This document shows positions 54,020-61,647 of a stretch of DNA of 64,000 bases, in pieces. Position 1 is the stretch's first letter. Each line of letters opens with the position of its first letter. The translations under genes and the position numbers were made by a program. Below the pieces are notes generated by a model, which saw nothing but the letters and a program-made list of their open reading frames with translations, did not search any database and had not been told where the DNA came from. Location: the NCBI GenBank assembly GCA_963778385.1, contig CAVZUA010000049.1:53845-117844 (forward strand), read 5' to 3'. Source of the DNA: DATARH01 sp963778385 (GTDB taxonomy: Bacteria; Pseudomonadota; Alphaproteobacteria; ATCC43930; CGMCC-115725).

Positions 54020-54251
54020 CCGTGTTGGCAACTTCCGGCCAAACGAGATTGTCGCCACCCGCGGCCGCAATTGCCCTGGAGGCCTCGGCCCATCCGGCCC
54101 GAGCTTGCCGCTTCACCGGTACCAGGACGATTCGCCCCTGCTCCGAGCTCATATCGACGACATCGCCGATGGCCACTCCCAATTCGGCCAGCAGCGATTT
54201 CGGGATGATAACGCCGGAGGAATTGCCCAGCTTGCGGACAGCAGTACGCAT
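53997..54251 (-). CDS. Antitoxin, AbrB/MazE family
   Basis: 84 residues. SpoVT/AbrB swapped-hairpin domain: MRTAVRKLGNSSGVIIPKSL, LAELGVAIGDVVDMSSEQGR, then the toxin-binding tail NLVWPEVANTDDDLFEW, acidic as in MazE. Transcribed before the toxin and overlapping it. The AT-rich segment at about 54255-54300 upstream probably holds the autoregulated promoter. Confidence 0.9.
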   Translation of the reverse strand: MRTAVRKLGNSSGVIIPKSLLAELGVAIGDVVDMSSEQGRIVLVPVKRQARAGWAEASRAIAAAGGDNLVWPEVANTDDDLFEW

Positions 54252-54308
54252 CGCTTACCCAGAAAACATAGTTATAACATGGTAGCAACGAAACGAGCGC
54301 ACAAGGTG

Positions 54309-56255
54309 CTATTCCTCCGGCATTCCCGCCTTGCGCAGGCCCGCGTCGATCGTCTTTTCGGCGAGGGCGCGGTAGGCCGGGTTGTTGGTGTAGGCCCAAC
54401 GCGCCAGCTGGCGTTTCATCGAGTTGATCTCCGGCTTAAGCTTGAATGAGGCGGCGAGCGCCTCGTGCGCGCCGTCGAGATCGCCCTTCAAGGCCAGCGC
54501 CGCCGCCAAATCGAGGTCTATATAATAGATGCGTGGGTTGGCGGCGCGCGCCTTGGTCAGCCAGTCGATCGCCGGCGGGAGGTCGTGCTGTAGCAGATAC
54601 GCAAGGCCGAGCGACCAATAGGCAAGCGCGATATTGGGCTCGTTGGGGTTGAGCCGGATGCGCTTTTCCTCGAGCGGGATCGCCGCCGCCGGCTCGCCGA
54701 GATAGATCAGCGTCACGCCGAGCTGGCCGATCGCCGCGGCGTTGTTCGGGTCGAGTTCGATCGCCCGCTGCCATTCGATGCGTGACTCCGGCAGCCGGTT
54801 CTGCACCCGCCGCAGCAGCGCGGTCATCGCGTGCAGCTGCGAGCGGTTGGGGTCGCGCACCAGCAGCTCGTTGAGCAGTTTCTCGGTGCGCGCCTCGTCT
54901 TCCGCCGGAGTATCGCTGCCCGTCGCCAGCCCGACCACCAGGACCGAGGCGATGCCGAGCTTGGCGTCGTAGGATTTGGGATCGATCCGCAGCGCCTGCT
55001 CAAAGGCGCGCATTGCCTCCTCGCGGCTCGCCGCCGCTGGGGTGCGCTGGTAGAGCGCCCAGCCGCGCATGATCGAGTCCTGCGCGTCCGGATCGGAAGA
55101 GCCTTCGCGCTCGATCCGCCGGCCGACCGCCTGGACCAGCTCCAGGTTCAGCGTCCGGGCGAGCCGGCCGGTGACTTCGCCTTGCGCCTGCTGGAGGTTG
55201 GGCATCGTCGTCTCGAAGCGGTCGGCCCAGACATGCGCGCCGCTGTCGGCATCGATCAGCTGCACGTTGACCTGCACCTGGTCGGCAATCCGCCTGACGC
55301 TGCCCTCCAGCACATAGTGCACGCCGAGATCGCGGCCGAGCTGTTTCACATCGACCGGGATTCCCTTGTAGGTGAACGCGGTGTTGCGGGCGATCACGAA
55401 ACTGCCGGCGATGCGCGACAAGTCGGTCGTCAGATCCTCGGTGATCGTGTCGGCGAAATAATCCTGCGTCGGATCGTGCGACAGGTTCTCGAACGGCAGG
55501 ACGATGATCGACAGGCGCGGCACAGTCGCGGGCGGGATGACGCGCGCCGCGCTTGCCACCGCGACCGGCGCCTCGCCTGCCAGATGCCCGTGCCACCACA
55601 ACCAGCCGCCGAGCGCCGAGAACGCGCCGAGCGCCACCGCGATCAGGACGCCGATCAGCGGCATCAACCTGGCACGGCTGCGGCGCGGCGCGGCGACCAG
55701 ATCGGTCGCGGCGATCGTCTGCGGCGTCAGCGCATAGACCCGTACCGGCCGGGCGATGTTCTTGACCTGCTGCTCGCCGCGGTCCTCGAACACATAAGGC
55801 AACTTGTCGTGGACCTGGTCGCGCACCACGCTCGACACGTAGATTCCGCCGGGCTCGGCGAGCGCTTCGAGACGCGCCGCGACGTTCACCCCGTCGCCGA
55901 AAATGTCGTGCTCCTCGGTGACGATGTCGCCGAGATTGATGCCGATACGGAATTCCAGCCGCCGGTCGGGCAGCAGCACCGCGTTGCGCGCCGCCATCTC
56001 GCGCTGCATCTCGACCGCGCAGCGCACCGCGTCGACGACGCTGGCGAACTCGACAAGAAACCCGTCGCCGGTGGATTTGACGATACGCCCGTGGCAATCT
56101 CGGATGCGCCGGTCGGCGATCTCGTGCCGCCAAACCCGCAGCCCGGCGAGCGTCCCCGCTTCGTCCTCGCTCATCAAGCGGGAAAAACCGGCGACATCGG
56201 CGGCCAATATCGCCGCGAGATGCCGTTCGACGCGCCCGCGTCGCCAAAAATTCAT
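54309..56255 (-). CDS. Class III adenylate cyclase with TolB-like and TPR domains
   Basis: 648 residues. Cyclase domain (about 1-185) with all key residues: metal Asp20 (AADVAGFSRLM) and Asp64 (TGDGFLVEF), adenine-selecting Lys60 and Asp117 (EEHDIFGDGVN), transition-state Asn124 and Arg128 (VNVAARLE). So it should make cAMP, not cGMP. A membrane helix follows (about 197-222, LMPLIGVLIAVALGAFSALG), then a TolB-N-like domain (SIIVLPFENLSHDPTQDYFA) and about six TPR-like repeats. The cyclase is cytoplasmic and the TPR part periplasmic, a sensor-like layout. It starts 9 bp after the amidohydrolase and is third in the crp operon. Confidence 0.9.
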   Translation of the reverse strand: MNFWRRGRVERHLAAILAADVAGFSRLMSEDEAGTLAGLRVWRHEIADRRIRDCHGRIVKSTGDGFLVEFASVVDAVRCAVEMQREMAARNAVLLPDRRLEFRIGINLGDIVTEEHDIFGDGVNVAARLEALAEPGGIYVSSVVRDQVHDKLPYVFEDRGEQQVKNIARPVRVYALTPQTIAATDLVAAPRRSRARLMPLIGVLIAVALGAFSALGGWLWWHGHLAGEAPVAVASAARVIPPATVPRLSIIVLPFENLSHDPTQDYFADTITEDLTTDLSRIAGSFVIARNTAFTYKGIPVDVKQLGRDLGVHYVLEGSVRRIADQVQVNVQLIDADSGAHVWADRFETTMPNLQQAQGEVTGRLARTLNLELVQAVGRRIEREGSSDPDAQDSIMRGWALYQRTPAAASREEAMRAFEQALRIDPKSYDAKLGIASVLVVGLATGSDTPAEDEARTEKLLNELLVRDPNRSQLHAMTALLRRVQNRLPESRIEWQRAIELDPNNAAAIGQLGVTLIYLGEPAAAIPLEEKRIRLNPNEPNIALAYWSLGLAYLLQHDLPPAIDWLTKARAANPRIYYIDLDLAAALALKGDLDGAHEALAASFKLKPEINSMKRQLARWAYTNNPAYRALAEKTIDAGLRKAGMPEE

Positions 56256-56264
56256 ACAGCTATT

Positions 56265-57497
56265 CTAATCCAGGCCCTTGTAGAGAACTCCGTCTTTCAT
56301 GATCACGGATAGGTGCTCGCCCTGGCCGTCGAGCAACGCGATGTCGCGCAGCGGGTCGCCGTCGATGGCGACCAGGTCGGCGCGCGCGCCCGGCGCCACG
56401 ACGCCGAGCTCGCCCTCACGGTTGAGCAGCGCGGCATTGATGCTGGTCGCGGAGCGGATCACCTCGAGCGGCGGCATCACCTCGGCGCGAATCACGAATT
56501 CGCGCGACTGATAGCGATGCATCGCGCCCAGCAGATCGGTGCCGTAGCCGACCCGCACCCCCGCATCGCGCAATACCTCGAGCGAGCGCAGCCCCGCCTC
56601 GCGCACCTCGGCAAGCTTGGCAAGGCTCGTCTCGGCGATGCCGAAATCGCGGCCGAAGCGGTGCAGCGCGTCATAGGTGACGAGGGTCGGCACGACAAAG
56701 CCGTCGGCGGCCGCCACGGCGGCGGCGGTCGGCGCGTCGATCAGGTTGGCATGCTCGATCGACCGCACGCCGTTGGCGACCGCCCGGCGAATCGCCTCCG
56801 GCGTGTAGGCGTGCGCCAGCACATAGGTGTGCCAGGCGCGCGCCTCCTCGACGATCGCGCGCATCTCATCGTCGCTGTATTGCAGGTTCCAGATCGGGTC
56901 ATAGGGCGAGGCGACGCCGCCCGACGCCATGATCTTGATCTGTGTCGCCCCCTTGCGCAGCTCGTCGCGGGCGGCACGACGGCATTCATCGACCCCGTCG
57001 GCGATGCGGGCCAGGCCGGCGCCATACTCGCAGCAGGCGCAGCTCACCACCGAGCGGGTGCGCGGACGCAGATCGCCATGCCCGCCGGTCTGGCTCAGCG
57101 CCTGGCCTGACGGGAACAGCCGCGGCCCGCGGACCAGCCCCTGCGCCACCGCCTCCGCCAGCCCGCCGTCGGCGCCACCGGCATCGCGCACGGTGGTGAA
57201 GCCGCGCGCCAACATGCCCTCCATCACCCGGCCGGCCTGCAGGCTGGTCAAGGTCAGCGGCTGCTCTGCCAACCGCGCCAGCGCCGCGTCGACCGCGATC
57301 ACATGGACATGCGCGTCGATCAGCCCCGGCATCAGCGTGCGCCCGGCCAGATCGACAAGGCGCGCATCCCCTTGGCTGACCGGCCGGTCGGCGATCTCCT
57401 TGATGCGATCGTCCTCGACGACGACGTGCTGTCCCTCGCGCCGCTCGCCGCTCACGACATCGAGGACCGCGGCATTGGCGAAAATGATGGTCGTCAT
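56265..57497 (-). CDS. Amidohydrolase family protein (Xaa-Pro dipeptidase/imidazolonepropionase-like)
   Basis: 410 residues. TIM-barrel metal sites: LIDAHVHVIAVD (HxH), KGATQIKIMASGG (metal-bridging Lys), LAHAYTPEAI, SIEHANLID and GYGTDLLGAM (metal Asp). FTTVRDAGGAD and APGARADLVAIDGDPL are typical of the family acting on peptides or cyclic amides. No signal peptide, so cytoplasmic. It lies between crp and the cyclase in one operon; its first about 22 codons are repeated at 61580-61647 in the inverted duplication. Confidence 0.88.
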   Translation of the reverse strand: MTTIIFANAAVLDVVSGERREGQHVVVEDDRIKEIADRPVSQGDARLVDLAGRTLMPGLIDAHVHVIAVDAALARLAEQPLTLTSLQAGRVMEGMLARGFTTVRDAGGADGGLAEAVAQGLVRGPRLFPSGQALSQTGGHGDLRPRTRSVVSCACCEYGAGLARIADGVDECRRAARDELRKGATQIKIMASGGVASPYDPIWNLQYSDDEMRAIVEEARAWHTYVLAHAYTPEAIRRAVANGVRSIEHANLIDAPTAAAVAAADGFVVPTLVTYDALHRFGRDFGIAETSLAKLAEVREAGLRSLEVLRDAGVRVGYGTDLLGAMHRYQSREFVIRAEVMPPLEVIRSATSINAALLNREGELGVVAPGARADLVAIDGDPLRDIALLDGQGEHLSVIMKDGVLYKGLD

Positions 57498-57611
57498 GCC
57501 TTCACCGAATTCGCGTCATACGCGCATGCGAACAATAAGGCCGGTGCGGCGGCGGTGTCGCGTGCGCGCCCTCTCCGAGGGGTTGATGACCGCTCCAGCG
57601 GGGTCTATGGC

Positions 57612-57645
57612 AAAAAAAGATCACCTGTGACTGTAATGTCACAGC
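57612..57645 (-). terminator. Hairpin terminator after crp
   Basis: Minus strand: CTGTGAC-ATTACA-GTCACAG hairpin followed 6 nt later by a run of T (complement of AAAAAAA, 57612-57618). The right-arm copy (61463-61494) keeps the same fold with paired base changes. Since the amidohydrolase gene lies just downstream in the same direction, partial read-through or a second promoter is needed for operon expression. Confidence 0.65.
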
Positions 57646-57651
57646 CACTTT

Positions 57652-58413
57652 TCAGCCCGCCAACAACTCTCCACCGGGGAAGCGCGACAGGTAGCTCGGC
57701 TCGAAATCCGCCAGTTCGGCGAGCGCGTCCATGTCCTTGACCGTGACGCGCTGGTCTTCGACGACGACCAACTGGTCCTCGCGCAGCCGCCGCAACACCC
57801 GATTGACATGCGGTATGCTGAGGCCGAGAGCGTCGGCAAGAAGCTCTTGGGTCAGCGGAATCTTGAAGGATTGCTCGTCGGCCAAGCCGATGGATTGCAG
57901 CCTGGTCAACAGCTCCAGGAGGAAATGCGCGACCCGTTCCAGCGCAGATCTGCGGCCTAAATCAACCAGGTGCTCGGCATATATTGTCGACTCGCAAGAA
58001 AACCACCAGAAGATCTTCGTAACGAGCCGGGGGTGTGTCTCGTGCAGCGCGTTCAAACGCGCAAAAGGCACCGCCGCGACCGCTACTTCCGTCAACGCCT
58101 TTGTCGAATATAACGAGCTTTCCATGAAATAGCCGAGCGCGCCGACGATATCACCGGGCAACACGATATTGACGATTTGCCGCCGACCATCATGCAAGAT
58201 GCGATATCGAATCGCATTGCCTTCCATTATTATAAAGATACTACCGTAGCTGCGTCCTTCGGTGATAATATCGCGATGCCGCTGGACGGTCCGGGGGCTC
58301 GCTTGCAGCTCCAATAGGATGTCGATCTCGTCCTGCGAGAGCGGGACAAGCTGCATCAACCTGCTGACAAATGCGTTGGAAACCGTCGTTGCCGACGGCG
58401 CGCCTCCCATCAC
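57652..58413 (-). CDS. Crp/Fnr family transcriptional regulator
   Basis: 253 residues. Cyclic-nucleotide-type beta-roll (about 35-150) with RDIITEGRSYGSIFIIMEGN and VNIVLPGDIVGALGYFMESS; C-helix to about 175; winged HTH with PLTQELLADALGLSIPHVNR VLRRLRE and wing VVVEDQRVTVKD. The N terminus has no Cys cluster, so it is not an oxygen-sensing Fnr. The canonical phosphate-binding Arg-Ser/Thr cassette of cAMP receptors is not clear, so the ligand is uncertain; a cyclase in the same operon makes cAMP plausible. A TTGAT-N4-ATCAA operator lies in the shared promoter, 126 bp upstream. Confidence 0.9.
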   Translation of the reverse strand: MMGGAPSATTVSNAFVSRLMQLVPLSQDEIDILLELQASPRTVQRHRDIITEGRSYGSIFIIMEGNAIRYRILHDGRRQIVNIVLPGDIVGALGYFMESSLYSTKALTEVAVAAVPFARLNALHETHPRLVTKIFWWFSCESTIYAEHLVDLGRRSALERVAHFLLELLTRLQSIGLADEQSFKIPLTQELLADALGLSIPHVNRVLRRLREDQLVVVEDQRVTVKDMDALAELADFEPSYLSRFPGGELLAG

Positions 58414-58538
58414 CAGCCTCCTGCCTGTACCGAGGACCTTTATCCTTGCCCCGCACGTTACGGGGGTGACCTGATCAAGTCAAATTCCTTGGGTCCTGAT
58501 GATGCCATAATGCCCAGAAATGAGCACGTTTTTTGATA

Positions 58539-58552
58539 TTGATTTAGATCAA
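58539..58552. promoter_or_regulatory. Fnr-type operator between crp and porin start (left arm)
   Basis: TTGATTTAGATCAA: TTGAT-TTAG-ATCAA, a perfect Fnr/FixK/Anr-type palindrome, midway between crp (126 bp) and the truncated porin (129 bp). The homologous right-arm site reads TTGCT-N4-AGCAA. It probably binds the adjacent Crp/Fnr protein. Confidence 0.75.
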
Positions 58553-58680
58553 TGCCTTATAGCAACGACAGCTCGCGCTGTTAGCGGATACTCCCCTCCA
58601 CGCCCAACCGCCCGTTGGGCAAGCGATATATAGGCCATTTGGCGGCCTATCGCGGACGGTTTGCTTTTGGGAGGGGGATA

Positions 58681-58800
58681 ATGATGAAGGCGCGTAAGTT
58701 GGGGACCATCGCGACGCTCGGCGCCAGTACGGCCGCGGTAGCGATGTTGACCGGGCTCGCGGGTGCGCGCGCCGATGACCTGCAACTCAACCAGCTGTAG
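58681..58800 (+). pseudogene. Truncated DcaP-like porin (signal peptide only)
   Basis: Encodes 39 residues: MMKARKLGTIATLGASTAAV, AMLTGLAGARADDLQLNQL, then stop. The first 38 match the start of the full porin at 59391-61002, including the signal peptide and the GGGAGGGGGATA ribosome site. Similarity ends abruptly after LQLNQ (about 58796), so this is the truncated end of the left arm. Still potentially translated into a free signal-peptide-like product. Confidence 0.85.
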
Positions 58801-59114
58801 CTTAGAGGTCAAATGCAGAAAATTATTTCAATTATATCAACGGGTTAAAGTTGCCGTGCTTAGCAACAAGATGGGGCTCGGGGCCGTCCCGCTAATAATT
58901 TAGCTAACAGTTCAACCTTGTAAAGGCGCCCGCCACGCGCGGCCCGAATGGCGATCTCGCCCAGTTGGCCAACTCCCCGACAATTACCCATCATTCCCGA
59001 GACCGCGCCAGCATCATATGCCGCGCAGGTCATCTATCTGCCGGCGAACCCAGGCTGGCACGCGTCCAGGCCGGCATGCCGAAGGACAAGGTCTCGATTG
59101 CAGCGGCGACCGGA
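58801..59114. other. Non-coding stretch in the decayed region
   Basis: The spacer from the truncated porin to the epimerase fragment. An AT-rich start (58800-58860) gives way to GC-rich sequence with short open frames on both strands, none with a start site, normal length or recognisable family. Probably residue of deleted genes. Confidence 0.4.
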
Positions 59115-59286
59115 TCGGGTTGGCAAAATCACCTTGATGCCATTCGACGCCGCGAAGCTGGTCCGGAAACAGGGGCTTGCGGCCAACGGCGCGAACGTGA
59201 TGTCCCAAATCATGGAGCCGATGGCACAAATTCGTGCCCATGAAGCCGCCGCCGAGGACGATGCAGGAAGGTTTCGCCGCCGCCAT
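59115..59286 (-). pseudogene. N-terminal fragment of an NAD-dependent sugar epimerase/dehydratase
   Basis: Reads MAAAKPSCIVLGGGFMGTNL, CHRLHDLGHHVRAVGRKPLF, then GVEWHQGDFANP before similarity is lost. GGGFMGTNL is the extended-SDR nucleotide-binding loop and the VEWHQGDF strand is typical of UDP-glucose-4-epimerase relatives. Only about 57 of roughly 310 residues remain, with the frame running into unrelated sequence. A relic of a gene removed at this locus. Confidence 0.7.
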
Positions 59287-59338
59287 TGATTCCCCGATCA
59301 GCGCAATGTGCCGGAAACTCTACCGCTGCTCGGTGCAC

Positions 59339-59372
59339 AAAAAACCCGCCGGTTTGCACCGGCGGGTTTTCG
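59339..59372. terminator. Bidirectional Rho-independent terminator after porin
   Basis: AAAAAACCCGCCGG / CCGGCGGGTTTT perfect stem with loop TTTGCA. A-rich on one side and T-rich on the other, so it can terminate in both directions; it ends 18 bp from the porin stop. Confidence 0.88.
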
Positions 59373-59390
59373 TCTCTTGTGGGATGCCGA

Positions 59391-61002
59391 TCAGAAGCGG
59401 AACTTGAATTCGCTGATCAGCACGTTCTGGACCGCGTGCTGGTTGTTCAGCACGGTGCGCTGGCCCCAGGTGTATTCGAGGCCGACATCGACAAACGACA
59501 CCGGGTTCCAGATGATGTTGGCGTGCGCGGTGAAGATCTCCTTGTTGATCGACGCCGCTTGCCCTCCGCTCGCCGCCGCGCCGGCGAGCGTACCGTTGGC
59601 GTTGACCAGCCTGATCGGGATGCCGAAATGCGACTGCCAGCCGCCGTTTAAGTTGCTGCGCAGGTTGTCCAGCCACCAATGCTGGTAGCCGACTTCGGCG
59701 CCGATCTCCTGGGTCGGCGTAAAGCGGATCAGCGACGCCGCGGCGAGGCTGGTCGGGCCGTTAAACCCGCCATAGGTGCCGGGCACCGTCGCCGAGGTTG
59801 ACGGCGCACCGTAATTGGTCGCCACGTCGAAATTGGTGGTGCTGTTGACATAGGGGCCGATCATGTCGCCGCCCTCGACATGGAAGGTGAAGTCGTCCTT
59901 CACCCAACCGAACCAGCCCGGCTTGATGTCCATGCCGAAATGGCCGCCGTAGCCGACAAATTGACGGGAGAAGAAGTGGCCGTCGGTCATGTCGATGCCG
60001 GGGCGCAACACCACGGAAAAATCGACATGGCCCCAGGGCTGCGGCATGTACCAGGCGGCGGTGAAGTCGGGTGCCGTCGACTTGGCGACGTTGAGCGGAG
60101 TGACACCGCTGGTCAGCAGCGTTGTCGAGCAGGTCGTCGTTCCGACGGGGCAATTGGTGGTCAGGGTCGGGATGACACCGGCGTCGGAAGCCTGGAGCCC
60201 TACCGGCGTGGCGACGGAGGAATCGGGCGTTTCCGCCGAGAACGACCACGAACCGCCCCAATAGGCCGGGATCGTGTAGCGCACCTGCGGGACGCGGACG
60301 TGGCCCGGTTCGCCGGCGTTGCCGCCGAAGTCGATGGTTTCGGCGTTGGCGTCCGGGTCGGAGAAGTTCGAGGTCGCTTGACCGGCGAGCAGCCCGCCCA
60401 ACGTGCCGTAGGCGTAGCGCAAGCGCGGCGCCAGGTTGTCGGAGGAGGACAGCGGGTCGGCGCCGCCGGGTACGAAGCTGTTCGCTTCGGTCCAGTCCCA
60501 CTCCAACACGGTGCGCGCTTCGCCGAACGGCGTCGGGGTGCGGGTCTCAAAGCCCGATCCGCGACTTACGCGGGGTCTGCTGGAAGATGCCGTTGCTGCG
60601 CGCGCGGGCGACGGTGTTGTTCAGCGGGATCGCCTGCACCTTACCGTTGATGCCGACCGTCGTCGATTGCGGGCTGACGTTCGGGTTGCCGCCCGACAAC
60701 CAGTAATCGATGATTTCGGTGATCTGGCCGTAGACCTTCAACGAGGTGTCGGTGCCGGGGATCAGGATCGAGCGCGGGAAGCTGCCGGCGGTGACCGGTG
60801 CGCCGGCCGCCGGGTTCGTGGCGACGCCGAAGACATCGGGCGCCAGGCCGACCGCGGCGAGCTGATCGACGCGCGTGTTGAGTAGTTGTTGGTTAAGTTG
60901 CAAGTCGTCGGCGCGCGCACCCGCGAGCCCGGTCAACATCGCTACCGCGGCCGTGCTGGCGCCGAGCGTCGCGATGGTCCCCAACTTACGCGCCTTCATC
61001 AT
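59391..61002 (-). pseudogene. DcaP-like outer membrane porin, +1 frameshift
   Basis: About 536 residues if repaired. Signal peptide MMKARKLGTIATLGASTAAV...ARAD, periplasmic lead-in LNTRVDQLAAVGLAPDVFGV, barrel start PGTDTSLKVYGQITEIIDYW, then after the break VLEWDWTEANSFVPGGADPL, RHVRVPQVRYTIPAYWGGSW-type strands and the C-terminal NVLISEFKFRF with terminal Phe. The first frame stops at 60547 (SRIGL); removing one C of the run 60553-60555 restores RIGFETRTPTPFGEARTVLE. Preceded by GGGAGGGGGATA. The right-arm promoter carries the variant operator. Confidence 0.85.
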
Positions 61003-61130
61003 TATCCCCCTCCCAAAAGCAAACCGTCCGCGATAGGCCGTCAAATGGCCTATATATCGCTTGCCCAACGGGCGGTTGGGCTTGGAGGGGAGTATCTGCT
61101 GACAACGCGAGCTGTCGTTGCTATAAAGCA

Positions 61131-61144
61131 TTGCTCTAAAGCAA
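61131..61144. promoter_or_regulatory. Variant Fnr-type operator (right arm, porin promoter)
   Basis: TTGCTCTAAAGCAA on the + strand; TTGCT-TTAG-AGCAA on the minus strand. It corresponds to TTGAT-TTAG-ATCAA of the left arm, with one change in each half-site that keeps the palindrome. It lies 129 bp from the porin start. Confidence 0.7.
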
Positions 61145-61270
61145 TATCAAAAACCGTGCTTATTTCTCGGCATTATGGCATCATCAGGACCCAAGGAATT
61201 TGACTTGATCAGGTCACCCCGTAACGTGCGGGGCAAGGATAAAGGTCCTCGTACAGGCAGGAGGCTGGTG

Positions 61271-61501
61271 ATGGGAAGCGCGCCGTCGGCAACGACGGTT
61301 TCCAACGCATTTGTCAGCAGGTTAATGCAGCGGTTGGTCGTCATGGAAGACCAGCGGGTGACCGTCAAGGACATGGATGCGCTCGGCGAGCTAGCAGATT
61401 TCAAGTCGAGTCACCCTATCGCGCTTCCCTGGCGGAGTACCGTTGACGAGTTGAAAAGCGGCTGTGGCAGAACTGCCACAAGTGAACTTTTTTTGCCATA
61501 G
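61271..61501 (+). pseudogene. crp remnant with in-frame internal deletion (76-aa reading frame)
   Basis: Starts MGSAPSATTVSNAFVSRLMQ, matching residues 2-21 of the intact Crp protein, then jumps to RLVVMEDQRVTVKDMDALGE LADF, matching residues 214 onward. About 193 residues are gone (effector domain and recognition helix) yet the frame is unbroken; it then drifts by small indels to a new stop. What remains is the N-terminal tail plus the wing of the HTH, so it cannot bind DNA as a Crp protein. The Shine-Dalgarno region (AGGAGGCTGGTG) is intact. Confidence 0.8.
61463..61494 (+). terminator. Hairpin terminator after the crp remnant (right arm)
   Basis: TGTGGCAG-AA-CTGCCACA perfect palindrome followed by AGTGAAC and seven T. 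It corresponds to the left hairpin TGTGAC...GTCACA with compensatory A-to-G / T-to-C changes. Confidence 0.65.
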
Positions 61502-61579
61502 ACCTCGATCATATGATCATCAGGCGGCGGTAGAAGACGGTCTGAGGCAATCCCTGGGTGCCCAGCGCGAGTTGGGTGA

Positions 61580-61647
61580 AGGCATCACGACCACCCTTTT
61601 CCGCCAATGCTGCGATCCTGGACGGCGTGAGCGTCGAGCGGCCCGAG
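61580..61647 (+). pseudogene. 5' remnant of the duplicated amidohydrolase
   Basis: GGTGAAGGCATCACGACCAC...TTTTCCGCCAATGC and GTGAGCGTCGAGCGGCCCGAG align with the start of the intact amidohydrolase (GGTGAAGGCATGACGACCAT...). The start codon has become ATC and small indels disrupt the frame. Similarity fades after about 22 codons, marking the end of the right arm. Confidence 0.7.

Larger units (their letters stand above)
57431..58796. repeat. Left arm of a large diverged inverted duplication
   Basis: Holds, from left to right, the amidohydrolase start, crp, the crp/porin promoter and 38 codons of porin. The reverse complement matches 60889-61647; the length difference is explained by a deletion of about 579 bp inside the right crp copy. 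Similarity is obvious by eye in coding and non-coding parts but not identical (roughly 85-90 percent in the promoter region by inspection). Confidence 0.85.
60889..61647. repeat. Right arm of the inverted duplication
   Basis: Reverse-complement relative of 57431-58796. It covers the porin start, promoter, an internally deleted crp and the start of the amidohydrolase. The deletion (about 579 bp) accounts for its shorter length. Confidence 0.85.

Noticed and set aside
57625..57644. CRP binding site TGTGA...TCACA downstream of crp
   Set aside because: Half-sites are 8 bp apart rather than 6, the site is at a gene end, and it is followed by a T-run; a terminator hairpin fits better.
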